Source: an uncultured Fibrobacterota bacterium
GTDB lineage: Bacteria; Fibrobacterota; Fibrobacteria; UBA5070
Direction of reading: 5' to 3'
Assembly (NCBI GenBank): GCA_903825275.1
Contig: CAIKAA010000029.1
Location: forward strand, 1-36,312
DNA length: 36,312 nucleotides
A program made the translations under genes and the position numbers. The notes beneath the pieces are model-generated. The model made no database searches. It was not told where the DNA came from and saw only the letters and a list, made by a program, of their open reading frames with translations. Positions 1 through 7,900 of the stretch are shown here, in pieces (position 1 is the first letter of the stretch; every line of letters begins with the position of its first letter).

Positions 1-48
1 CGACAGCACCATGGCACCAACGACCAAAGGTCGGATCCGGGGATTCAT
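1..48 (-). CDS. Start of an unidentified leftward gene, cut by the window edge
   Basis: An ATG at 48-46 overlaps the TGA stop of the DUF374 gene (47-45) in the classic ATGA arrangement. It opens a frame that runs off the left edge after 16 codons. The visible residues are MNPRIRPLVVGAMVLS, a basic start followed by a hydrophobic run, which fits the beginning of a signal peptide or membrane anchor. The 4-base overlap suggests translational coupling to the acyltransferase gene. Too little is visible to name a function; an envelope protein is only a guess. Confidence 0.5.
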   Translation of the reverse strand, partial: MNPRIRPLVVGAMVLS

Positions 49-548
49 ACCCAAACCTCTTCCACTTCGATCCGCGTCCATGGAAGCGGAATCCGCAGTC
101 TCGACCAATCTTTCAGACACAGGTGCCGACCGTAGTTGAATCGAAGTTCGACCAGCGGAGCCTTGCCGTGATGGGAAAGCCAGTTCGGTCCGGGCTTGGG
201 AATTCCCTCTGGACCTTTGGGGCCATCCCAAGTGGTCGCGATGGATCGGCCACCACGCAATTCTCGAATCAAGCCGAGAGTTCCTGACACGGCGTGCCGA
301 GAATTCGATCCACGGGCAAAATGCATCTTGCCTCCCGAGAGAATTTCGACCAAAATGTCGCCGTCCTTGCTTTGCGAAACGAGGCTTGTCACGCTTCGAT
401 TTCGCAAATAAGCTCCTGCGGCGGCGATGTCGCGGTGCCAAACGCAATAGATGACAGGATTTGTCGATTCCGCGGTGGTTTGACGCCAACGAAAGCTTGA
501 AATCCAAGCCCGAATCATCCTGGCTAAGATCGATCGAAGTAGGTCCAT
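45..548 (-). CDS. DUF374 family lysophospholipid acyltransferase-like protein
   Basis: This 167-residue protein resembles the DUF374 (PF04028) family, which belongs to the membrane-associated glycerolipid/lipid A-type acyltransferases. Seen in the sequence: a VWHRD segment near residue 37 (the family's FWH region), SQSKDGD followed by a glycine-rich turn near residues 58-72, ARGSNSR near 78, and the hallmark WDGPKGP near 108 with a following KPG. A role in acylating a membrane lipid, possibly a lipid A precursor, follows from the family and is not proven here. The same frame stays open upstream into mutM on the other strand, but homology begins only after the ATG at 548, which is therefore taken as the start. 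That leaves just 39 bases to the divergent mutM start. The protein is shorter than typical DUF374 proteins (about 200 residues), mostly at the N-terminus. Confidence 0.75.
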   Translation of the reverse strand: MDLLRSILARMIRAWISSFRWRQTTAESTNPVIYCVWHRDIAAAGAYLRNRSVTSLVSQSKDGDILVEILSGGKMHFARGSNSRHAVSGTLGLIRELRGGRSIATTWDGPKGPEGIPKPGPNWLSHHGKAPLVELRFNYGRHLCLKDWSRLRIPLPWTRIEVEEVWV

Positions 549-587
549 GTGGTCGGAAAGGTAACGGTTGTCTATCCTGTTGACCCA

Positions 588-1478
588 ATGCCTGAATTGC
601 CAGAAGTTGAAACTGTTCGCCGCGGACTGGAAGTACGTCTCGTCGGGGAGGTGGTCGGGTCGGTCGAGGTCCGACAGCCTGGCATTTTGGAAGCTTGCCA
701 GGTCCAAGACCTTCAAGGACTGGCTGGGTTTCGAGTTTCTGCGATCGATCGCCGGGCGAAATACCTTCTGATTCGTCTGGAGCGGGAAGCCGAGGCGCGG
801 TCCTTGGTGGTCCATCTTGGAATGACCGGGCAGCTCACCTACCAAGCGGACCAGGAAGAGGCGACCGACACCTTTCGACGGTTGGTTTCTGGTTACCAGA
901 AGTCGGTCGGGGCCCACAAGATCGATTCCCACACCCATTTGGTGGCGACGTTCCTTTCGGGCGCCAGGTTGATGTTTCGGGATCCGCGCCGTTTTGGACG
1001 AATCTTGCTGATTCAGGCTTGCGAGGAAGACGATTGTCCCCGATTGGCTCGCTTGGGTCCCGATGCCTGGAAGGCGGATCCGCTTGCCCTGAAGCGAAGA
1101 TGGATCGAGCGGGGTGGCAAAAGAACGGTGAAGGCGATCCTTTTGGATCAATCGATTTTTGGGGGTGTGGGGAACATCTACGCCGACGAAGCTTGCTTTG
1201 AGGCAAGGATCCGGCCCCAGCGAATTCTATCCAGTCTATCCTCGGCCAGGATTGACGTTTTGGCCAAGGCCGTCGGGTTGGTCTTGGACAAAGGCGTCCA
1301 AAATGCCGGGACGAGTTTTCGGGATTTCGTGGGCGCCGATGGCGAAAGTGGGACCAACCAGGAGGACTTGCGCGTCTATGGTCGCGGCGGCCAACTGTGC
1401 TTTCGGTGCGGTGGCGTTTTGCACAAGGCGGTGGTGGCCCAAAGAACGACCGTCTGGTGCGCCAAGTGCCAGACATGA
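588..1478 (+). CDS. mutM: Formamidopyrimidine-DNA glycosylase (Fpg/MutM)
   Basis: This is the base-excision repair enzyme that removes 8-oxoguanine and formamidopyrimidines and cleaves the abasic site by beta,delta-elimination. The mature N-terminus must be Pro2-Glu3 (PELPEVE), the catalytic residues, which fixes the start at the ATG at 588 and not at the in-frame GTG at 549. Also visible are the RRAKYLL lysine loop near residue 58, HLGMTG near 77, DPRRFG near 133, the QSIFGGVGNIYADE helix-two-turn-helix region near 190, and a C-terminal zinc finger with C-x2-C-x16-C-x2-C spacing ending in CQT. The length is 296 residues against about 270 for the family. The excess lies mainly in a loop between GMTG and DPRRFG that is about 15-20 residues longer than usual. 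The FHA gene follows after 6 bases, so the two are probably cotranscribed. Confidence 0.96.
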   Translation: MPELPEVETVRRGLEVRLVGEVVGSVEVRQPGILEACQVQDLQGLAGFRVSAIDRRAKYLLIRLEREAEARSLVVHLGMTGQLTYQADQEEATDTFRRLVSGYQKSVGAHKIDSHTHLVATFLSGARLMFRDPRRFGRILLIQACEEDDCPRLARLGPDAWKADPLALKRRWIERGGKRTVKAILLDQSIFGGVGNIYADEACFEARIRPQRILSSLSSARIDVLAKAVGLVLDKGVQNAGTSFRDFVGADGESGTNQEDLRVYGRGGQLCFRCGGVLHKAVVAQRTTVWCAKCQT

Positions 1479-1484
1479 TATCTT

Positions 1485-1766
1485 TTGTCCAACGTGCCCA
1501 GCCTCGCCTTTTTATCCACTCGAGTTCAGCTCGAATCAGGACGAACGCTCCGATTGGGGCGTGAACGCACAAACGATGTCTCGGTCCCCGACCCGCACAT
1601 CTCTCGGTACCACGCCGTTTTGCGTGTTCTCCCGGATGGCAGCCTGTATGTGGCCGACGATCATTCGGTGAACGGGGTCTTTTGTGGGGATGAACGGGTC
1701 CCGTTCGCGATCCTGCAACCAGGCCAAGAATTTCTTTTGGGATTGGTCGGCTTTCGCTACGAATAA
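1485..1766 (+). CDS. Single-domain FHA (forkhead-associated) protein
   Basis: This 93-residue protein consists of little more than one FHA domain, the phosphothreonine-binding module. The signature residues are present in order: LGRERTND (GR at about 24-25), ISRYHAVL (S-x-x-H at about 39-42), a DGSLYVAD strand, and the SVNGVF turn (S-x-N-G) near residue 62. It probably acts as an adaptor for a Ser/Thr-kinase-phosphorylated partner; no kinase gene is visible in the window. The start is uncertain. TTG at 1485 lies 6 bases after the mutM stop, and a GTG at 1494 is an alternative. An ATG at 1475 overlaps the mutM stop but is in another frame that ends quickly. There is no signal peptide or membrane segment. 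Confidence 0.8.
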   Translation: MSNVPSLAFLSTRVQLESGRTLRLGRERTNDVSVPDPHISRYHAVLRVLPDGSLYVADDHSVNGVFCGDERVPFAILQPGQEFLLGLVGFRYE

Positions 1767-1770
1767 ACCA

Positions 1771-1951
1771 CCCTTCGGCAGGCTCAGGGCATCGCCCCGC
1801 AGCTACGCCCTTGGCACCAAAGGTGCCCTGCCGATTTCGCAGTGCCGTAGCAGTCGACTAGGCTCATCGGAACCACAGGCGAAGCCTGTCTAAGGGACAG
1901 GCTTTCGGGGTATCAGGCCCGAGGAGAATGACAACCCATCGTACTCCTCGG
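1771..1951. repeat. Intergenic hairpin and repeat cluster A between convergent genes
   Basis: The gap between the FHA gene and the convergent lipoprotein gene holds no gene but several short inverted repeats. At 1771-1789 is an imperfect palindrome, CCCTTCGGCAGGCTCAGGG, a pattern met in intergenic repeats of many bacteria. At 1813-1827 is GGCACC-AAA-GGTGCC, inside a 28-base unit (1806-1833) that recurs inverted with two mismatches at 11986-12013. At 1882-1904 is AAGCCTGTC-taagg-GACAGGCTT. At 1919-1951 an 8-base stem (CCGAGGAG/CTCCTCGG) encloses 17 bases. None is followed by a good T-run on either strand, although some may still stop transcription between the converging genes. The string GGACAGGCTT (1895-1904) also occurs at 11957 and 13895. 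Confidence 0.6.
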
Positions 1952-1971
1952 AACTCGCCCTTTAACCAGCC

Positions 1972-2874
1972 CTAGGGCATGTAGATCACGGCGTCCCAAA
2001 GGTCGGGAGGAATGAGGCCTCCACTGAAGTTGGGGGCGATGGTGGGGCATGCGTGAAGGATCACGGGGTTTGGCAAAGGATCACCAATTCGCTCCACGCA
2101 GGACTCGAAGGCTTTGGACATCACCAGGGATTTTACCTTGGTGGCGATGCGCCGGGGGGCGTCTCCGGGTCGGATCCAGGCCTCGACGACGAAGGAATCC
2201 CTGGGAGACAAGGTTGGGAAATCGGAGGACGTCAAGGATCCTTGCTTCAAAACCCCGCGGAACATTCCGCTGTCGTTCATCAGCCACAGCCGACTTTCTC
2301 CCATCACCAGGGTGTCCCCGGTAACACGTCCGAGCATCCTGAACTTATGGATCGGGATGCCTGGAATCGTGACCATGGTGACAATGTCCGGGGCCTGCAA
2401 TGGACCCGAACCAGCTTGGGTGCTGGGGGAATGGCTGATTCCTTCGGTGCAGCCTGGGACCCGGTTTGGGGCGCTTTGATTCGAAATGGTGGTGAGGCAT
2501 TTCGTCGGATCAGGGAGCGAGGAGTTCGCGACTTGGACTTGGACATCCAACGAATCGGGAGGCGTGTGGTCGCTGGAGTTCATCCAGGCTTCGACGAGGA
2601 ACGTGCCTGAGTCTGGGGGGAGAGTGATCACTCCGGCAGAATCGGTCAGGATTCCTCGCGACTCCAGTCGGGTCGAATCCGAGGTCTGGGATCCGACTCC
2701 CCACAGCCGCCATTGCCGGGCGCCAACGACTTGGGTCGAACCACTACCTTCTTTGGGGTTGGCGATCAAGAATATTTGGATGGGGGAATTGGCGGGCCCG
2801 GGCACCTCGACGCCGCCTCCGCTACAGCCCGCGAGTATGCCTGCCAAAAACAGAAATCCGAGTCGATTAACCAT
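1972..2874 (-). CDS. Secreted lipoprotein of unknown function, paired with a TIGR02147 regulator
   Basis: This 300-residue protein starts with a lipoprotein signal (hydrophobic stretch then LAGC, lipidated cysteine at 17), followed by a Gly/Ser-rich linker. The rest looks beta-rich and contains two related halves. Each has a strand that reads like RxWLxxxGxx, then a segment with SFVVEAWIRPGD (second half) or TFLVEAWMNSSD (first half). This suggests an internal duplication of roughly 130 residues. No enzymatic motif is seen. The start codon lies inside the end of the upstream TIGR02147 gene (8-base overlap), so the two are very likely cotranscribed and translationally coupled. I do not recognise a characterised family. 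An envelope or surface role is inferred from the lipobox alone. Confidence 0.8.
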   Translation of the reverse strand: MVNRLGFLFLAGILAGCSGGGVEVPGPANSPIQIFLIANPKEGSGSTQVVGARQWRLWGVGSQTSDSTRLESRGILTDSAGVITLPPDSGTFLVEAWMNSSDHTPPDSLDVQVQVANSSLPDPTKCLTTISNQSAPNRVPGCTEGISHSPSTQAGSGPLQAPDIVTMVTIPGIPIHKFRMLGRVTGDTLVMGESRLWLMNDSGMFRGVLKQGSLTSSDFPTLSPRDSFVVEAWIRPGDAPRRIATKVKSLVMSKAFESCVERIGDPLPNPVILHACPTIAPNFSGGLIPPDLWDAVIYMP

Positions 2875-3757
2875 GTTCGGAACGATACCTTTCCAGACTT
2901 GAGGTCAGCGGAAACATCTGGAAATTGACCTGCAGAACCTGGTCGGCGGAATCTTCGTCTGTCGCGGTTTCCGCCAGGATCTCCTTGCGGGTTCGTTCGA
3001 GGATTTCGCGGACTCGGGAAAGGCGTCTTCGGCTGACGGAAACTGTCACCGATGAAATGTGGGTATCCGGGCTTTCGGGAAGCGAGAGCCGATCTTGGGA
3101 AAGCAAGATCATCTGCCGTTTCAAAGAGCGGAGAATTTCTGGCGGGACATCACCGGGAGTCAGCCGTGGGAAGGAGTATTCCCAACCTCCGTCGGGCGAA
3201 GCCTTCAATAATTCCAATCGCTCCAGAAGTTTGAGGGATCGCTCCACCTCTTGAGGTTGGGCGGGAGGTTGGAAGAATCCCGCCATCTGCGCTGCGGTAG
3301 ACAGCTTGGAAAAAACCGCCACTTCACGCACGGCGATGTGCAGCCAATTCGTAAAAAATTCCGATTGTTCGCCGTTCACCCGTCCCACGGCTCGATAAGC
3401 TTGCAGTCGCAGGAGTTCGGACAACAGGTCTCGGCGTTTGTCCAGATGCGTTTCCTGGCCATACCGAACCAGAAATTGAAAGTACTTGGCGGCATCCCCG
3501 GCAAGCCCAAGCGCGGGAAGGCACTTTTCGGAGGAATCCTCGGAAAGGTTCCGACGCCCTTGGATGACTTCCGAAAGAAACGCGTGGGAGGCGAAACCTG
3601 CTTTTTTGGCGAAGGTTCTGTAGGAGAACGCCTTCGACAAGGTCCGTTTCGCTTCAAACCACTCCTTCAAGAAATCCCGGTGGTCCAAGTAAGTGAACAC
3701 CTCGGGAAGAGTTGTCAGGTGGTCTTTGTGCGAATTGATTTGGTTGTCCTTGTTCAT
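2867..3757 (-). CDS. TIGR02147 family protein (putative DNA-binding regulator of Fibrobacterota type)
   Basis: This 296-residue protein matches the TIGR02147 paralogous family described from Fibrobacter. It opens with the family pattern VFTYLDHRDFLKEWFEAKR (residues about 18-36), followed by a helix-turn-helix-like stretch FSYRTFAKKAGFASHAFLS and the VIQGRRNLS segment that resembles the recognition part of Cro/XRE-like HTHs. The middle contains a long helical region and SPDGGWEYSFP, and the C-terminal half has SSVTVSVSRRRL and RTRKEILA typical of the family. The ATG at 3757 is preferred. The frame remains open upstream to an ATG at 3856, but the additional 33 residues do not look like the family. 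The gene overlaps the lipoprotein gene by 8 bases. In this family such regulators often sit beside envelope genes; control of the partner lipoprotein is inference. Confidence 0.85.
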   Translation of the reverse strand: MNKDNQINSHKDHLTTLPEVFTYLDHRDFLKEWFEAKRTLSKAFSYRTFAKKAGFASHAFLSEVIQGRRNLSEDSSEKCLPALGLAGDAAKYFQFLVRYGQETHLDKRRDLLSELLRLQAYRAVGRVNGEQSEFFTNWLHIAVREVAVFSKLSTAAQMAGFFQPPAQPQEVERSLKLLERLELLKASPDGGWEYSFPRLTPGDVPPEILRSLKRQMILLSQDRLSLPESPDTHISSVTVSVSRRRLSRVREILERTRKEILAETATDEDSADQVLQVNFQMFPLTSSLERYRSEHG

Positions 3758-3976
3758 CGCTTCTTTCAAGGTAGCGCGATTCCACTCCCAAGACCTAGCG
3801 CTGGGAGCCCATCGCGGCATTTGTCGTACTCCCCAGGGGAACAAGGTGGGGATCAACCCTGGACTCGATTGGGGTACAGCAAATTTTCTGGAAGAAGGAT
3901 TCTCATGGCCGATCCAATAAATGGAATTGCAACTTATCTATGAACTCGGTCAATGGTCGTTTGTTGGGCGATCGCT

Positions 3977-4002
3977 CCGCTAAGCTTTTGCAGTTTTAGC
4001 GG
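3977..4002. promoter_or_regulatory. Inverted repeat upstream of proC in the divergent intergenic gap
   Basis: The 272-base gap 3758-4029 separates the divergent TIGR02147 and proC genes and must hold promoters in both directions. The only clear structure is CCGCTAA (3977-3983) facing TTAGCGG (3996-4002), a perfect 7-base inverted repeat with 12 bases between the arms, ending 27 bases before the proC ATG. It could be an operator or an mRNA hairpin. No convincing -35/-10 pair was recognised. The rest of the gap shows nothing else that I can support. Confidence 0.35.
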
Positions 4003-4018
4003 TTTATCGTTGGTTTTT

Positions 4019-4023
4019 GGGAG
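4019..4023 (+). promoter_or_regulatory. Ribosome binding site of proC
   Basis: GGAGG lies 6 bases before the ATG at 4030 and supports that start. Confidence 0.7.
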
Positions 4024-4029
4024 GTTGAG

Positions 4030-4827
4030 ATGTCCGTTCTGTTTCCTGTCGTGGTGGTCGGGTCTGGCAATATGGGTGCCGCTTTGGCGCGCTGTCTTCG
4101 CCAAGCCAATCCGGATGGGATCATCTTTGGCGTGGACCCCGACAAAAGTCGGTTGGAGTTGCTGGAAGCCGAAGGGGTTCTTAAACCAGCCGTGGACGAT
4201 TGGACTCTTCCCAAAGGCACTTTAGTCCTGGCGATCAAACCCCAAGTCCTGGAGGCGGTGGCAGCTCTCCTCAAGCCTCGATTGGGACCAGAGGTCGTCA
4301 TCCTTTCGATTTTGGCTGGAGTCCCTTTGGCGCGTTTGCGCTTGGCAATGGGAACCGAACGGGTGGTCCGCACCATGCCGAACTTGCCCCTGACCGTTGG
4401 AGCTGGCGCTACCGCTATCGCCACCGATGGCTGTTCCCCTGATCTGATCGCTCAAGCTCGTGCGCTCCTTCAGCCCACGGGTGAGGTGGTAGAAGTCTTG
4501 GAATCCCAATTGGATGCGGTGACCGGCTTGTCTGGATCGGGGCCCGCGTATGTCCTCAAGTTTCTGATGGCCTTGGAAGATGGAGGCGTTCTTGCCGGAT
4601 TGCCTCGGGTGGTGGCTCGTAAATTGGCCACGGCAACGGTGGCAGGAACTTTGCGATTGGTTTCGGAATCGGGTGAAGAGCCGGATGTTTTGCGCGGCCA
4701 GGTGACGTCTCCTGGTGGGACAACGATTTTCGGGCTCCAGGCCCTCGAGCAAGGCGGATTTACGGCCTCGGTCATGCAAGCCGTTCAAGCGGCAACCCTT
4801 CGTTCCAAGGAACTCGGTAAAAGTTGA
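4030..4827 (+). CDS. proC: Pyrroline-5-carboxylate reductase
   Basis: This cytoplasmic enzyme performs the last step of proline synthesis, reducing 1-pyrroline-5-carboxylate with NAD(P)H. The 265-residue length is normal. The N-terminal Rossmann motif VVVGSGNMGAAL (residues about 8-19) binds the cofactor, and AIKPQ near residue 69, SILAGVPL near 92 and VVRTMPNLPLTVGAG near 111 are typical of the family. The C-terminal dimerisation and substrate region has the diagnostic GLSGSGPAYV (about 167-176) and the VTSPGGTT signature near 229. The start is supported by GGAGG six bases upstream. The gene stands alone on its strand, 93 bases before the giant secreted protein gene, and shows no functional link to it. 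Confidence 0.97.
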   Translation: MSVLFPVVVVGSGNMGAALARCLRQANPDGIIFGVDPDKSRLELLEAEGVLKPAVDDWTLPKGTLVLAIKPQVLEAVAALLKPRLGPEVVILSILAGVPLARLRLAMGTERVVRTMPNLPLTVGAGATAIATDGCSPDLIAQARALLQPTGEVVEVLESQLDAVTGLSGSGPAYVLKFLMALEDGGVLAGLPRVVARKLATATVAGTLRLVSESGEEPDVLRGQVTSPGGTTIFGLQALEQGGFTASVMQAVQAATLRSKELGKS

Positions 4828-4908
4828 TCGGACTCTAAAGAATCCGCAATTGTTCTGCGAATCCGGCGCTTACCGGGTAAATTCACAGCCGTCAAAGTGC
4901 CCCGAGTC

Positions 4909-4914
4909 GAGGAG
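4909..4914 (+). promoter_or_regulatory. Ribosome binding site that fixes the start of the 2309-residue protein
   Basis: GAGGAG lies 6 bases upstream of the ATG at 4921. It favours that codon over the in-frame GTG at 4897, and it places the basic residues and hydrophobic core of the signal peptide at the expected distance from the start. Confidence 0.7.
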
Positions 4915-4920
4915 ATCGAT

Positions 4921-7900
4921 ATGGATTCTCAAATACGCATCGTCAAAAGTCGAACGTGGGCGTTTTCGGGACTCTCCGTATTCAGCTTGTTTTTGCTTGT
5001 GGCTCCCTTGCACGCCACCATCACGCCTTGTGCAGCGGTAGATTTTCCCACTCTACAGGGTTGCATCAACAAGGCCGCCTTGGCGAAGGATACCGGTCGT
5101 ACCGATACCGTTCTGGTCAATGTGGCCTCAGGGACTTATTTCGGGGCCCAAATTCGCATCAACCAAAGAAAGAACCTTTGGATCCTCGGCGATACCCTTG
5201 CCGCCGAGTCTGCTCAACCGCGCATCGTCTACCAAGATCAAATCCATGTGAATACCGACACGATCCAGGCGATGCGCGAAGACACGTCTTTGGCCAATGT
5301 CTATGGGCAAAACAATGGCACGGTGTGGGTCTACCATTCCGACAACATCCGGTTGATGGGGCTTTTGATCGATGGCAACAACTCCACTGCCACAACCAAT
5401 GTTACGGGGCATATTTTCGCCTACGGAGCGAATTTGGGGAAAGCCCATCCCGTGGAAATCCGCGGAAATGTGGGCGTCAACATCCTGAATTCCCGCAATG
5501 TCCAGCTGCGGTATTTGTCGGTGACCAATGCCTGGAACGGCATTTCGATCATCTCTCCCAACCTAGGTGGCGCCTTCGCCTTCCCCGATCCCAACGACCC
5601 CCTCGCCGAGCTCGTCGCGACCTTGCCTACCAGCCGCGCCGGATTGTACGGGAACCACCTGATCGAACGGTGCCGCATCCACGACAACACCTTCGGCATG
5701 TTGTTCCAGCGGGATTGGGATCTGTCCTCCGTCATCCGCAACAATCTGTTTTGGGGCAACTATCTCCGCCATTGGAGTGATCCCAAGACCCCTCGGGGAT
5801 ACGTGACCAACTTGGAGGTGCTCGACAAGGCGGTGCGTGCGGATGGGAGCTATCGGTCGCTGGCGTACACGACGGTGGGTGGAGCCTTTTTGATGACGGA
5901 TGTCGCGCTGACTCCTTACCGGATCCACAACAACACATTTTACAACAACGCCACGATCTTCTCCGGGTATTACAAGACCGGGACCCAGCACCTCTTCTAC
6001 AACAATTTGGTGGGTCGGCCCTACCAGTTTTTCCGTTCCGCCGTGGATCTCAACGTTCAACTCAATGCCGATGGGGTTACCTTCGGAAACGGTTACACCC
6101 AGACAGAGCGCACTTCGGAGATGCTGCAGTACCTGTCTGAACACCAACGCTCCAACCGCGTTGTGGTCCAGGACAGCATTCCTTTGAACCCCAATGTGGT
6201 CCCGAATTATTGGGGTGCCTTGGGTGGGAACTTCCGGCTTTACAACATGCGAATGATTCGCACAGTTCTGCCGGCTGGGTTCTCGGATTGGCTGGTCAAT
6301 GGAGGTCGAGGGTGGTCCAACCAACAAGGCGATCAAGATTCCTTGGGAATGACTTGGGTTCCGGATACCGCGGCACTAGGCACCATCGCTGTACAAGGCG
6401 ATACCGGTGGAATCGTGCGTTGGATTCGACACAACATGTGGGCGGGTGCGCGCAAAGATCCTGGAAGCACGGGGCGGGACGTGATGGATCCCAATCCAAT
6501 TCCAGCCAATGGGGCTCCTTGGTGTCCCCCCTGGATTCCCTTCAACATTCGCGCCTCCTTGGGGGATCCAACGATCTTTCGCAATACGGCAGGCTTCGAT
6601 GTTCGTTGGACCCTCGGTCTTCCCATCGACACCGTCTCGCCGAAAACCTCGGCAGGTTGGTTGGCTCCGTTGCCGACCACGAATCTCGGACTCAAGGGTT
6701 GGAACAGCTATGAAGGCTCGCCCACCCAGCCCTTGGCGATCGGCGCCTATGACCCCGCAGGTGGATGGGCCGCCCCTTCGAAACGATTGGTGCTGCGCGA
6801 CACCTTGATTGAAAGCGTGAGCGATTCGATTGTCAAATTCCGTCTCAACGTTTCTGGCCAAGGAATCTCTAATTCGGACATCACCAAGCTCGAAGTCTAT
6901 TCGGCCAAATTCTACAACGACGTGCCGGTTTCCGATACCCTTTATAACCAAGGACCAGCCGCTGGGGGGGGGACCACAACCCGCGTCAATTCGATCCTTT
7001 CCAGCAAACCTTGGCCACTTCCTTACAACTTTTTAAAGACCGACTATGATCGACCTGGATACCAAGTCGACGATTCGTTGACCAAAAACAAGCTGCAATC
7101 CGGCAATGAATTTGTGGCACGCATTGGAGCCGCAAACCGTCTGCCTCCCGATTCGTTGTACGCTCGCGCCGAAGTGGTGTTGCTGGCGACCCTTGCCGAT
7201 GGATCGCAGATTTTCTCGAACCCTGGCGTCTTCATGTTTTCCCGCCCTCGCTTCCAATTCAGTGTCACGGTTTTGGATGCCGCGACCGGCAAGCCGCTCC
7301 CTGCGGATGCCGATGGAATCTCGATTGTGGCGCAGGCCCGCCAACCCTTGAAGGTGGTGATCAAGGCGAAAACGGTCGCGGTTTTGCCCGTACCGTTCAA
7401 AGGATATGGAAACCTGCAGATGGGCGATGCCGGCTTGCTCCACGGGGATGGAAGGCAGTTGGAAAAGGAACTGCTTGGGGTCTGGTCCGTTCGCCACCCC
7501 AACGATACCATCACCCCAGGCTTCGACCAAAATGATTCGGTGCTCGATACCCTTCGCGCGGATCTTAGCCCCTCCCACGGAACCCTTCGGTACACGGCGG
7601 TGTTTAGAGATAAAAACGGATTCCCATTGCCCTATTACATCGAAGGGCGCTCGGCTCCCATCAAGGTCGTGTCAGGCTCCATCTATCAGGTGACGATCGA
7701 TTCGATCCTGCGGTACGATACCCTGCCGATTCTGACGCCCAGTGTGAAACTCAAGGTCGCTGCCAACGAAAAGCTGGCTGGCCGTCGAGATACCATGTTG
7801 GTGGATGGCACCGATTCCAGCTTGAACGTGACAAAGATCGTGAAGGGAGAACGCCTTCTGATCGTCTTGCAGGTGCGTGACAAGTACGGAAACAAGGTTC

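Noticed and set aside
549-587. N-terminal extension of MutM starting with GTG at 549
   Set aside because: Fpg needs proline directly after the initiator methionine as its catalytic N-terminus, so the ATG at 588 must be the start.
549-1151. Upstream extension of the DUF374 protein across mutM
   Set aside because: Homology to DUF374 starts only at the ATG at 548; the upstream part is antisense to mutM.
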